Source: Unio delphinus (Eukaryota; Mollusca; Bivalvia; Unionida; Unionidae). From it: 64,000 bases of DNA. The DNA is taken from contig JAQISU010000097.1 of assembly GCA_029339505.1 (NCBI GenBank), positions 2,262,501-2,326,500 on the forward strand. Direction: 5' to 3'. Positions 35,770-47,249 of this stretch are shown here, in pieces. The position numbers were made by a program, and so were the translations under genes. Positions within the stretch are counted from its first letter, which is position 1. Every line of letters begins with the position of its first letter. Below the pieces are notes generated by a model that searched no databases, had not been told where the DNA came from, and saw only the letters and a program-made list of their open reading frames with translations.

Positions 35770-38700
35770 TGAAATTTATATGCTGTCATCGAAATGTTTT
35801 GAATCAACTGAAAATGCATGTACAATGATTACACATTCAGATCTGAATTATACAGGTACATAATGTATTGCAAGTGGAGACTTTTTCGGCTTCCGCCTGC
35901 ACCTGAGGCTGACCCATTTACATGTGATTTAGGTAAATCTTGTTTCAAATCCACCATTTTTCCCAATGGTATTTAGACATAAAATTGTCCTTGATGAGGC
36001 CATAGGACAAGATGAGATAGATATTCAATATCTTCAATAATGTTTCAAAGGGTAAATACCTGAAGAAACCAAAACTTTATCTTGAAGCTGTAGAGACTTC
36101 TCCCTCCTGGAGATAACCCAATAAAACTTTGTGGACTGAACTTAAATTATAAAATATAAAGTGTGTACAAAATAGTTGGTGCATCAAAGTGTTATAAGTT
36201 AATAGATGTGGGTGACAATAATTGGTGCAATAAGTTTTGTCTTCCAAATGTTTTATGCTTGAAAATAAGATGTCCGGCTATGCTGGTAATAAAAAAATAA
36301 TAATTAAGCTCAGCGCTAGCAAATGGTTTCCTTGGAGATGTTGTGGTGATGAAGGAAGGCTTTGTGACAGTTGTTTTTTTTATGTAAAAAATATAGTTCA
36401 TATGGGAAGAGAAAATGTTGCTGTTTACATTACCATTGAGCCATAAGTATTCATTTTACATAGAGTTGAAGTTAGGTCAGTTTGGTGTGGCAATAGGGAG
36501 GAAATAAAAAGGACGAAGGGTTACCAGTTTCCACATAGTTCTAGCATATATGAATTTTACAATAAACGCCTTGTACCATTTGATTCAGTTTTAGAAAGCT
36601 GTGAACAATCTGTCTCTTTCTTAGAGAACCTCAGTGTTGTTTTTTATTTTAGTAACTTAGACGTTTCTGATGGAGAAAGTTTAGAAGTTGATGAAATGTT
36701 TGCAATTGGAGAAGACATGTCTGCTTCAAGTAGTACCAAGAATATAGGTCAACCACATCTGAATCTGACATTGTTGAGCATCGTGTTGACCATACAAAAA
36801 TGAAGCAACTTAACCGCAATAGTACAATAACACCAGAACAAATGACATTAACAATAACATGAACATAAATCTTCAAAAAGCCATTGCAAGAATTGAATAA
36901 ATTGTTTTAGATATTGTACCAAAACATTTAAATTATCTTTAATAAAGAATATGATAATATAGATGTCAGAAAATTAAATTCAAAGACATGAACTGAATAT
37001 TATTCTCAAGTTTTCAGTGACTCAAGATAACATCTAAATTCTTGAAATTTATTGAAATCTGTGACAAATGATTATGTTGTTTTATTTGCATTTGGAAAGA
37101 TTGTTGACACAATTGGTGAAATTCTTTTGGACAAAACAAATACCACTGATATTTTCAATATCTCACAAGTTAAACCTGCAACTTCTACACATGTATCAGA
37201 TAAAGTAACATTACAGTAGCATATAATGGAAAAAAAATTAAAACAAAAAAAAACAATTAAATTAAATCACATATACATAACTATGCCCTTTCCCCTTTTG
37301 TAAAATAGAAATCTGACAGTTTCAGGAAATGAGTAGTAATGAGTTGAAAACGCAATCATTAATTATGCATTAGCATTTGGATATGAAACATATCTTGTAC
37401 GATCAGTCAGAAAATAATCTGTATTCTCACTTTAAAATGAAATCACATATTTATGCTCTGTAATTTATACTAGCTTCTTGAAATGTGATCTGATTTTGCT
37501 ATGTAAAGCCTATGTCATAAAAGCAGGAAATTACAGAGGAGTGGTCTAGTTAATAAATTGTGTAATGTACTATCTGCTTTAAATGAAATGCCAATGTCAT
37601 ATTTTTTTTACAGAATAAAATTTTTGCCAACTAAAAGCAAGTTGTAATCACAATAATTCCTGCAATAACAAAGTCAGCCATATACTAAAATAAGAAGTAG
37701 AGCGGGAAAAGAAAATGGAATTGAAAGGGTAAATGGATAAAGAAAATAGAAACAAATATGACAAAAATGACTCTGAGAATTCAGTTTTCTCTGTATGTAA
37801 GCGGCATTATACAGTGTATGAATTGTGGTTCCGGTGTGATTTGTATGATGAATGGTTTGATTGGTTTTGTTAGGGCATAGATGAAGTGATCTGGAGGAAT
37901 ACGGAATATGAAAAAATGGTTCTGTACCAACTGTCCTAAAAAAGAGACATTGCTAAATCAGACGTTTCACATTTAGAAATATTTAATATTTAGACATTGT
38001 GTTTTTGGACTTTGATTACATGCATTTGTTTATCTTAGTCAAAAAGGTAGGCTAATGACAACTTGATTCTCTACTCTCAGTTAGCATGTTATCATTAGTT
38101 TTCCCTTTTTTCTGACAAAACAATTGCCTGTCACTGAAACGTACTGCCTTTAGTTTTATTACGCTAAATTGTTTAAAATATTTTTCGAGATCACTTTATG
38201 CATCATAAATATGTAAGTTGTTTTATGCGTTGTTTATTGGATTATTTTTGGATTGCATTTCATTCACTCTTCAGTCATGTGCCATGGTTGGATTTGAAAA
38301 AGACTTATCTCATGAAATCATAGGAATAGAAAAATATATTGTTACAAAGGGTGAAGTACAGTTAACAATGATGCCTATTTGGTAATAGTCTTATATAGCA
38401 AAGGAAGATACATGAAATCTCAATTATGCATTGTAGGTACAATTGCAATAAAAATGCATAGTTTGACCAAAGATAGAGAACTCAAGAACAAGGCTTTTAT
38501 TTCTCCACAAAGAGCAAAGAAGTATCATTTCAAAATATACACTAAGTCAGTGGTTTTATTTTGACCTAGAACATGTGATATAACAACAATAAAACATGAT
38601 AAACTCATTCGTCTTTGTTACAGAACCCTTTCAGATGTTGAGCAGAGTACAAGAAAAATATTGGCTTTTAATGCTTTATGAAAAATATTACCAAATTAAA

Positions 38701-38920
38701 TTAAACTCCTTGAATTTCCCCCTAAGATCACCACAGTTTTTAAAATCTGAATTAGTGAAAAATGAAAGATTGTTTAAAAAGTCAGATGAAACTGTTGTCT
38801 TGGTATTCACTCAGTTGTAATCTACTACTGGATAGCACACATCCAAATCTAATGGTGGCAAGATATTGGTTACACTGTGACAATGACTGATATTGTACAA
38901 AGAGTTTGCCATTTCTATCA
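35770..38920. other. Spacer with only short, unrecognised open frames
   Basis: Open frames of 60-75 codons at 36,237, 36,649 (-), 38,379 and 38,596 have no motif I recognise and look like chance. The sequence is AT-rich with no tandem repeat. Confidence 0.4.
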
Positions 38921-38931
38921 CAATATGCCAG

Positions 38932-39343
38932 TCTGTTTTACAGTCCACAATATGACAGTCTGTTTTATAGTCCACATTGTGACAGTCTGTTTTATAGTCC
39001 ACAATGTGACAGTCCAGTTTATAGTCCACAATATGACAGTCTGTTTTATAGTCCACAATGTGACAGTCTGTTTTATAGTCCACAATATGACAGTCTGTTT
39101 TATAGTCCACAATGTGACAGTCTGTTTTATATTCCACAATGCGACAGTCCATTTTATAGTCCACAATGTGACAGTCTGTTTTATAATCCACAATGTGACA
39201 GTCTGTTTTATAGTCCTCAATGTGACAGTCTGTTTTATAGTCCACAATATGACAGTCTGTTTTATAGTCTACAATGTGACAGTCCAGTTTATAGTACACA
39301 ATGTGACAGTATGGTTTATAGTCCACAATGTGACAGTCTGTTT
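38932..39343. repeat. 27-bp minisatellite
   Basis: About 15 units close to GACAGTCTGTTTTATAGTCC plus ACAATGT. Because 27 is divisible by three and the unit lacks stops in several frames, long open frames of repetitive peptide appear on both strands. I do not call them genes. Confidence 0.95.
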
Positions 39344-39389
39344 TATACATACATACATACATACATACATACATACATACATACATACA

Positions 39390-39418
<29 letters not shown>
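39344..39418. repeat. (ACAT)n microsatellite
   Basis: About 18 tetranucleotide repeats directly following the 27-bp array. Confidence 0.98.
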
Positions 39419-39421
<3 letters not shown>

Positions 39422-39669
39422 GCTCAAGTGACGCTGTCCACGTGCTTCTTGCAGAAAATGTGAATCAGAATGCACGAAGTACTTGTGTAATTTTGTACAA
39501 AGTCTTTCAAATTTTATCTCCTTGTATGGTTAACTGCATTTTTTAAGGTTAAGATGGTATGATCTTGAAAATTAAGAGAGTGTGCTCATGGAGCTGTAGC
39601 TTGCAAACTTTGAAGTCTAATAATAGATAGACAACTTTGTACAGCTATACATCATGATTTCATGTTGTC

Positions 39670-40690
39670 ATTTGGTATTGTCATGGACCTATCAGTAAGG
39701 CCCGGTCTCAGTTCTTAGGTCAATGCAATTTTCATGGACCTGTCTGTAAAGTCAGGTCTCAGTTCTCAGGCCAATGTCATTAGCATGGACCTATCTGTAA
39801 AGCCCTGTCTCAGTACTTAGGTCAATGTCATTTTCATGGACCTATCTGTAAAGTCAGGTCTCAGTTCTCAGGCCAATGACATTTTCATAGACCTACCTCT
39901 CTGTAAAGTCAGGTCTCCGTTCTCAGGCCAATGTCATTTTCATGGACCTACCTATCTGTAAAGTCAGGCCTCAGTTCTCAGGCCAATGTCATTTTCATTG
40001 ACCTACCTATCTGTAAAGTCAGGCCTCAGTTCTCAGGCCAATGTCATTTTCATGGACCTGCCTATCTGTAAAGACAGGTCTCAGTTCTCAGGCCAATGTC
40101 ATTTTCATGGACCTACCTATCTGTAAAGTCAGGCCTCAGTTCTCAGGCCAATGTCATTTTCATGGACCTATCTGTAAAGCCATGTCTCAGTACTTAGGTC
40201 AATGTCATTTTCATGGACCTATCTGAAAGGTCTTGTATCAGTACTTAGGTCATTGTCATGTTCATGGATCTATATGTAAGGCCCGGTTTCAGTTCTTTGG
40301 TAAGTTTCATTTTCATGGACCTATCTGTAAGGCCTGGTCTCAGTTCTCAGACCAATGTCATTTTCATAGACCTATCAGTAAGTCCAGGTCTCAGTATTTA
40401 GGTCAATGTCATTTTCATGGACCTATCTGTAAGGCCCAGTCTCAGTACTTAGGTCAATGTCCTTCTCATGGACCTATCAGTTAGGCCAGGTCTCAGTACT
40501 TAGGTCAATGCCATTTTCATTGACCAATCTGAAAGGTCATGTCTCAGTACTTAGGTCAATGTCCTTTTCATAGTATATATATCCGCCTATCTGTAAGGAT
40601 CGGTCTCAGTTCTTTAGTGAGTGTCATTTTCATGGACCTATCTGAAAGGTCAAGTCTCAGTTCTTAGGTCAATATCATTTTTGTATGTCC
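39670..40690. repeat. 53/57-bp minisatellite
   Basis: About 18 units near TCTCAGTTCTCAGGCCAATG, then TCATTTTCATGGACCTA and TCTGTAAAGTCAGG. The 57-bp form has an extra CCTA. The first and last units are the most diverged. Confidence 0.93.
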
Positions 40691-40699
40691 AAACGGTCA

Positions 40700-41910
40700 C
40701 TCATAAACTTTTTTTTATAAGAGCATGAAATGAAATGTTTTCCTCTCTAACGTCAGAACATGAGTGTGTCTCGTGTATCAAGAGCATGGTTCTGTCGGCA
40801 AGATCAAAGACATGTGTGAAGTTTACTTGCTTTTTATATTTGGACTGTAACTCTAAACTTAATGACGGTAGTTTAATTAAACGTACGTTTAAATTATTAC
40901 TTTGAATCTATCATTTATTATTATGTTATTTTTTAAAATCATGGTTTAGATTATATATCAGCATTATCTTTCTTTGTGTCTAGGCTGTAGTTCACAAATT
41001 ATTAAGGATAGTGAGATAAAAGAAAAATGTATTCCTGTCACATAACATGTTTATGATCAGTGTTTTTTTTTTCACGGTTGTGTTGTAATTCTGAAGCTGT
41101 TCAAGTAATGAAAATAACATATTTTGTATTGTGTGTTTTGTATCACTATCCACTTCAAAGTAACGGCAACAGTCACCTCTGAGCTATTTCCCTTTGATGG
41201 TTTAGTTGTAACTTGAAGCCATTATATTGACCTTTTGCAACTTTCATAATCTTCCTACAAAGTTAAGATCGCATGACAATATACGTATAGGCCTACGTTC
41301 TGCCAAATCTTAAATAAAATCCCATTCTTTGAGAGATGCCGCAGAATATGTTTATATCCATGATAAACTGGCAGTGTTGCAAAAGCCACTTTCTTGGTTC
41401 TATCTTAAACATTAATGTATTCATTATATCTGTTTCCGCCTCTCGCCATGAATGTATCCGCCTCTCGCCATGAAGCCGTTTAAGATCTTAGATATATTGT
41501 ATGTATGACAATACAGAGAGTGTGTTCCATAGTGTGTCAAAGCTATTTGTCAAGGTAAAACCAAGATCACTTGTGATGTCATGTTAAATAATGTTATGAC
41601 TATTGATCCATTTCTATAGCCGTCTCAATTTATACAAACATATTGCTAATTGTTATTTCATTATTCTGTTAACATTTGCTTGGCTAGACCATACCGTTTT
41701 GACAGCTGTAGAGACTTTATGAAAATCTGATGATGTATATCAAATACAGCCGCCACCCACAATAGGATATGTTCTTAGAAAGGCAAAGGAAACTTTAATT
41801 ATATGCTCTTGTGCAATTTCTGGAAGATAATTTATAAAACAACTGAAGATATTTTAATAAAACTTGGACCATTTATAATTACCAATACAATATACATGAC
41901 GTAAGGACAC
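40700..41910. other. Spacer with no recognised gene
   Basis: No open frame of note. A CCGCCTCTCGCCATGAA segment is directly repeated at about 41,440-41,475. Confidence 0.45.
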
Positions 41911-41912
41911 AA

Positions 41913-41916
<4 letters not shown>

Positions 41917-41948
<32 letters not shown>
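41917..41948. repeat. (TA)n microsatellite
   Basis: About 16 TA dinucleotides. Confidence 0.98.
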
Positions 41949-41953
<5 letters not shown>

Positions 41954-42494
41954 TATGATGCAACTGATAGGTCAAGGTCATTGGTAGGGATAAGGTCACG
42001 AGATGGGCATATAATGTGCTGATTGTTGCTCTTCTTACTAAAATGCTTTATTGTGTGTCACATCTCATTGTTTTGGTACCATTTACAAGATCATAGTTGT
42101 AGACTTTGAGACGATTAATCATCATCCTTATTTTGCCATCAACCCACGTGATCACTGAAGTGAAAACGTGAGTACTTTGAACATGTGCACTTTATGAACC
42201 TTTGTCGTGGAATTTTCATTAAACGTTTTGTGCATGCATGATGCAGGTATATCAGTATGGGGATTCTAATGCATAAAATGGGATTTAATTCAGATATGCC
42301 ACTTGTTCTGAAGATTTCTTTCTTAAAATAACTTTCTGCAAATGTTGGTACGACAACACTCTTCAAATAAACATACCTGTGCAATAGGCTTAGAATATGT
42401 GGAGTGTTACAGCTGTTGGAGCTTGAAAGAGAGCGAGACATGTCAAATACAATATCAGACAATATCAGACATTATTCATATATCATATGTATCA

Positions 42495-42697
42495 CAGGAT
42501 ACGCTATACATGGCGGCCAGTATTATTGGTGGAGGAAGAACTCGCGAAAACCCCTGGAAAGAACCACCGACCCACGAGAAGCTACTGGCAAGCTTTCTTA
42601 CATAACTACATTAGCCGTCTTGGACTCGAACCCACGCAGACAGAGGTGAGATGGCAGTGATCCGTAACGGAAAGCGCTTTGGCACTCGGGGCCCCCC
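42495..42697 (-). mobile_element. SINE-B, reverse copy
   Basis: Reverse-orientation copy of the element at 44,452-44,690. Read on the reverse strand it has the CCCCGAGTGCC head, the CGCTTTCCGTTACGGATCAC stretch, a box B with GGGTTCGAGTCC, and the body ending in GGCGGCCATGTATAGC seen as its complement. With the plus-strand copy it forms an inverted pair 1.7 kb apart. Confidence 0.85.
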
Positions 42698-43090
42698 ATA
42701 TATCATCTGCCATGCATTAACTTATGAAGTAACACGATCTTTGTTTCCATAGCATTCAGACCAAAAATATACCTTGACACGTAAATATATTTGGTTAAAC
42801 ATTCGTGAATTATTCTTAACAATACGTATTTTTACATGACCCATGGCACATATTTAATATTCCATACCATTAAGAAATTACATATTTTCACCCCACCCCC
42901 CACCCCGACCCCCACCCCATACGCTGGTAACATTTTTATCGGAGTATTGGAGGACATATTTATTATACCATAATCTGAGAAAAATGTGTATTTCTGGTCC
43001 CCATGACAGCCATGTTAGAAACATAAGTTTCACACATTCCTCAAAATATTTTCTTTTGATAAATTGTAAAACTTTCAAAAATTGTTCAAA

Positions 43091-43397
43091 CCGCTCCGGT
43101 GGTCGAGTGGTTAGAGCGTCCGCCCCGGAAGCGGGAGGTCGTCGGTTCGATCCCCGGCCGAGTCATACCAAAGACTTACAAAAATGGTACTAACAGCTGC
43201 CTCGCTTGACGCTCAGCATTAAGAGGTTAGTGTTAGGACTGGTCGGCCTGGTGACTGGGAGAGACATCATGCTACATGTCTGCGGCATGATGTCTCAGTG
43301 CTAGAGATCACTATAAACTGCCTCACTGCAGACATCGTAGCGATATGACTGAAAAATTGTTAAAGCTACGTTAAAAATCCTAATCAAACAAACAAAA
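43091..43397 (+). mobile_element. SINE-A, complete, with 16-bp target-site duplication
   Basis: A tRNA-derived SINE of about 307 bp. Head with Pol III box A TGGTCGAGTGG (43,100-43,110) and box B GGTTCGATCCC (43,144-43,154); a body shared with the truncated copy at 12,729; and an A-rich tail. It is flanked by perfect 16-bp direct repeats TCAAAAATTGTTCAAA at 43,075-43,090 and 43,398-43,413, the hallmark of LINE-mediated insertion. The perfect duplication argues for a fairly recent insertion. SINE family name not assigned. Confidence 0.95.
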
Positions 43398-43879
43398 TCA
43401 AAAATTGTTCAAAGTAGCAGAAAAGAACTTTTTACATCTAAACGATTGTCGCAATTTAAGTCAAACTTTATAAATAAATAAAAATATTTTTACATTTTCT
43501 ACAATTGACTTACGTATATTGAATAAACTGTACTTTAAGGAAACCAATCAATTGTTTTGGAAGAGGGAGAGGGGTATCTAGAAATATATTTTGAATGCAA
43601 TAATATTATTTTTCTTTTTACCTCAAGCTTGTTAGTTCGTTTTAAATAATATAATGGGATATAATATAATCTTTCTTAAGAAATTAGAGCGAGATTTTGT
43701 GAAAGCTATCTAAAGGCTGGATCTTTGTAGTTTAGCGATTACATTATCCCCTCCCCTTCCACCCACCTACTCCAAAAATGAAATGAGCTGACCTTGAGAT
43801 TAATAGCACCGGAGGAATAATCCCTAAATACCGACTATTTTGTTTAATAGTTTTTCAAATCTAAACCTTGTGAGCCATA

Positions 43880-44205
43880 CTAGATTGATTAAATTATGCA
43901 TCGTTTACCCATTATTTCCGTTTGCAATATCATACCATTAAATTATGCTTTGTTTACCAATTAATTCCGTTTACAATATCATACCATTAATGTATTCTTC
44001 ATTTACCCATCCGTTTACAATATCATACCATTAATGTATTCTTCATTTACCCATCCGTTTACAATATCATACCATTAAATTATGCTTCGTGTACCCATTA
44101 TTTCCGTTTATAATATTATACCACTAATGTATTCTTCGTTTACCCATTAATTTTGTTTATAATAGTATACCATTAATGTATTCTTCGTTTACCCATTATT
44201 TTATT
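43880..44205. repeat. Degenerate 43-50-bp tandem repeat
   Basis: About seven units near ATACCATTAATGTATTCTTC, then TTTACCCATTA and TTCCGTTTACAATATC. Confidence 0.85.
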
Positions 44206-44451
44206 GGTGATAAATTATTTAATTATTTTATTTACTGAAATGAGACGAGCATATGTATATGTATATATCGAAAACTAACAATATTTACCTATTTTAAAAG
44301 CAAGTTTTTCCTTAATTCTCGTTGCATTGTTTAGACCAGCAATTCAATGCATACAATTTGATATTATATAACCGACACGAAATAATAAAAAGGATCCCAA
44401 AATATAATTGTTCCGAGAAATCCCATTATTTGGTATACATATTATTGTTAG

Positions 44452-44690
44452 GGGCCCCGAGTGGCCGAGTGGTCTAAAGCGCTCTCCGTTACGGATCACT
44501 GCCAACTCACATCTGTCTGCATGGGTTCGAGTCTCAGATTGGGTTAATGTAGTTATGTGAGAAAGCTTGGCAGTAGCTTCTCGTGGGTCGGTGGTTCTTT
44601 CCCGGGGTTTTCCCGGGTTCTTCCTCTACCATTAATACTGGCCGCCATGTATAGCCTATCTTGTGCTGAAAAATGGCGTTAAAGATCATA
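44452..44690 (+). mobile_element. SINE-B, plus copy
   Basis: Second tRNA-derived SINE family. Box A TGGCCGAGTGG (44,462-44,472) followed by TCTAAAGCGC, and box B GGTTCGAGTCT (44,524-44,534). The head looks like a Leu/Ser-type tRNA with an expanded middle. Body includes GAAAGCTTGGCAGTAGCTTC and a hairpin TTTCCCGGGGTTTTCCCGGG. I could not find clear target-site duplications. Confidence 0.9.
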
Positions 44691-44699
44691 GCGATAAAG

Positions 44700-45640
44700 G
44701 CAAAAGCTTGAAAATTAAAAGTGGCTTTATATTTCATGAATATTCAACTAGACACTAGATTTAGTGAAAATGGGCTAGGGAACAAGTATTGTGTGGAAAT
44801 ATAACCAGACCAATCAGACAACATAGTTAAATAACGATTCATGACATAATATGTTGAAAAGCAATATAGTGAGCAATTTATCCCAATTAAACTGCAATAC
44901 ACCTTTTATGATGACAACAAATTACGTTACTGTGTGGAAATAACATTAATTAATTAGGATGATCACAAAATAAAATTCCACTATGAAATGCAAAAGAAAA
45001 GAAAATAAATGTTCTTTAAGATTTTATAAATTTAAAGCTGCATACCATTTTAATAAAATTCAGTTATAATTAAGAAAAGAGTTGCTGCAGATTCAAAAGT
45101 GGAACCGATGCACTGACTGGAGGATAGAGACACGCTGAGGTATGAAAAACGGAAGCAAAAAGAACAAAAAGGCTCAATTTAAAACTTCGGTTTTTCAGCC
45201 AAAGAAAGAGAAGTACAGTAGTGAAACTAGTAGGTAGTTGCGATGGAACCATCGTCGTAGTTTTCGCTAATTTTATTTAGGGAAAATTATACCACTGAAC
45301 TGACTTTTTATTATCGAATTATACTATACCAATGTCAAAGCAGAGATAACAAATATTGAGGAGGGGGAGAAGAATAAGAAAGATCACAGTTGATGGCACT
45401 GCATTAGTTCGATATATTATGAAGTAACGTTCTTAAATCTCAAAGTAGGATTCACCTGTAAGTTTCTGAAGTGCTTGTATTATGATATCCATCTTCCAAT
45501 TAATTTCACGTAAGTAATCTTTGGAATTTACTTTTGTCATAGAACGAATACCTCTCCAGTCGAAATCAATCGATGATTAGCTTAATTTGTACCGGTTTTA
45601 ACGAGTAAGCATCCAAGATACAAAAATATGCATTGTGTGC
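44700..45640. other. Spacer before element B
   Basis: AT-rich sequence. A 60-codon reverse frame at 45,070-45,252 has no motif. There is no ATPase or zinc-ribbon sequence here, so element B is truncated at its left end. Confidence 0.5.
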
Positions 45641-45652
45641 TATTAAGAAAGT

Positions 45653-45943
45653 ATGCATGTCGCCTCAAGGGGCTACTGTGGCCCCGGAACACGATTAGAT
45701 ATCAGACTCGATGATCAAAATCAGCCCCGACGTGGTGAAGAACCAATAAACAATATTGATAAGACGTGTCATGTTCATGATGTTGCATATAAGAGCAGCA
45801 ATCTGCAACACAGACATCTTGCAGATGTGAAATTAATTCATGCGTTAAATGCTATTCCTGATAAATCCTTCAAAGAAAATTTGGCTTCATGGTTAGTAAA
45901 ATCAGCTATGAAAGGTAAATTGATGTTAGGTGCTGGTAATTAA
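45653..45943 (+). CDS. Parvovirus-type phospholipase A2
   Basis: 96 residues, open. Calcium-loop motif GYCGPGTRLD near residue 7 and catalytic DKTCHVHDVAY near residue 39, the His-Asp pair of secreted/viral PLA2, followed by a helical C-terminus (NLASWLVKSAMKGKLML). In parvoviruses this domain is part of the capsid protein VP1 and breaches the endosomal membrane. Here it is a free-standing ORF just upstream of the integrase, overlapping or abutting it. Compared with element A the N-terminus looks cut: the A sequence has about 15 more recognisable residues before the calcium loop, so the first codons here probably derive from flanking DNA and the start is doubtful. Confidence 0.88.
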   Translation: MHVASRGYCGPGTRLDIRLDDQNQPRRGEEPINNIDKTCHVHDVAYKSSNLQHRHLADVKLIHALNAIPDKSFKENLASWLVKSAMKGKLMLGAGN

Positions 45944-45950
45944 TAGCAAT

Positions 45951-46913
45951 ATGGAATCTGTTTATTATTCTCCAAAAGGATACTGGAAGGGTAAAGCAGC
46001 AATCAATAAACTCGCTAGTGCTGCAAAAGTGAAAAAAACTACATCTGCTAATTGGTTATCAAAACAGGCGATATGGCAAATTTATCTACCACCACCTAAA
46101 CAAATTAACTACTCGCATTTTGATGTGACCGTTCCTAATGAAGTTCATCAAGCCGATATACTATTTTTACCACATGACGACGGTTACAAATACGCTCTAA
46201 CCATAATTGATATTGCGAGTCGATACAAACAAGCAGAACCGTTAAAAACAAAATCAGCAACTGAAGTAGCTTCTGCATTTGAAAAAATTTATCGAAAGGG
46301 TCCCCTACGTTGGCCAAATCTATTACAAGTTGATCCTGGCAAGGAATTTCAGGGTGCGGTTTTATCAGCGATGAAACATCAGAATGTCACAATCAGACGA
46401 GGACATACCGCACTACACCGCGATCAGGCAATTGTTGAACGGTTTAATCGGACGCTTGCTGAGCGGTTATTTGGATATCAATACGCGAAGGAATTTATTC
46501 AGGAAAAACGATCACGTGAATGGGTCAAAAGATTACCAGCTGTGATTACCGTGCTGAATAATGAGATTACTAGAGCAATCAACATGAAACCTATTAATAC
46601 GATTAAAAAGAAGCCTATGCTAAAACTCCCACAAAAGGACTTTTCTAGAAACGCTAGCGTTTCCCAACCAATTCTTGGTAGTAATATCACTGTTAGGTAT
46701 TTATACGAACCAGGAGAACTCGAAGGTGGCACAAAAAGGGCTACTGATTCTATTTGGAGTGTTACTGCACATAAAATATCCGGCATAACACGATCTACGG
46801 GTAGACCAGCAATCTATAGACTGGATTCAACTGCCCCTCAACGAGGATTTACTCGTCAACAACTACAAGTGATACCCGAGGATACTCAATTACCACCGCG
46901 TGGTCTTAACTAG
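45951..46913 (+). CDS. Retrovirus-like DDE integrase (Polinton type)
   Basis: 320 residues from the ATG at 45,951, intact. It would insert the linear viral DNA into host chromosomes. Catalytic core: first Asp in HQADILFL near residue 67; second Asp in LLQVDPGKEF; third acidic residue in QAIVERFNRTL, 34 residues after the second, the D-D-35-E spacing class. The C-terminal part (VRYLYEPGELEGG, then WSVTAHKISG, then GFTRQQLQVI) matches the DNA-binding tail usual for Polinton integrases. I see no zinc-binding HHCC domain at the N-terminus. A 16-bp palindrome at 46,648-46,663 reads RNASVS inside the linker. The gene ends tail-to-tail with the replication gene, overlapping it by 8 bp. The corresponding gene is deleted in element A. 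Confidence 0.93.
   Translation: MESVYYSPKGYWKGKAAINKLASAAKVKKTTSANWLSKQAIWQIYLPPPKQINYSHFDVTVPNEVHQADILFLPHDDGYKYALTIIDIASRYKQAEPLKTKSATEVASAFEKIYRKGPLRWPNLLQVDPGKEFQGAVLSAMKHQNVTIRRGHTALHRDQAIVERFNRTLAERLFGYQYAKEFIQEKRSREWVKRLPAVITVLNNEITRAINMKPINTIKKKPMLKLPQKDFSRNASVSQPILGSNITVRYLYEPGELEGGTKRATDSIWSVTAHKISGITRSTGRPAIYRLDSTAPQRGFTRQQLQVIPEDTQLPPRGLN
46648..46663. repeat. CTAG-centred 16-bp palindrome in the integrase
   Basis: GAAACGCTAGCGTTTC, perfect. It reads NASVS in the integrase frame. It overlaps a second palindrome TTTCTAGAAA at 46,642-46,651. Confidence 0.95.
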
Positions 46914-47232
46914 CACCCGATGCCAGAGGCATTGTGCTGGCACCTCTGCGTCTGTTGCATTCAAGACATGTCAGCATCACGTTATTTCTAGTATGACCAA
47001 TACTGCTATTTTTTCTATCCACGGTAAATTGTCGAGAATCCCTATCTGACCAACTCCAATTCATTATACAATTACAACTAGCGCAGTGATTATTCTGTTG
47101 CTGTTTCAACGTTATAATTAATTCAACATCAATATCAAATTCTCTATTATTTTTTTTATCCTGCTGTTTATAACCAGAAAGTTTTTTTCTGATTATATCA
47201 TCGCATATATCACTTATTGCATTGTCATTTTC

Positions 47233-47249
47233 AAAATCCGTCGGATTTT
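47233..47249. repeat. 17-bp hairpin in the helicase-HNH region
   Basis: AAAATCC-GTC-GGATTTT. On the coding (reverse) strand it reads NPTDF within a segment that has no counterpart in element A at the same place (A around 15,225-15,245). Confidence 0.92.

Noticed and set aside
38811..39463. Long open frames on both strands (up to 199 codons) with repeated CHIVDYKTD- or YDSLFYSPQ-like peptides
   Set aside because: They are produced by a 27-bp stop-free tandem repeat and the adjacent ACAT microsatellite; several frames on both strands are open equally.
42139..42462. 107-codon reverse ORF
   Set aside because: No motif and no coding-like composition; it overlaps unrelated forward frames and lies beside a SINE.
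43091..43165. A true tRNA gene
   Set aside because: Box A and box B are present, but the sequence continues into a SINE body with an A-rich tail and flanking target duplications.
44452..44540. A Leu or Ser tRNA gene
   Set aside because: The head is degenerate and continuous with a body also present in reverse at 42,495-42,697; it is a SINE.
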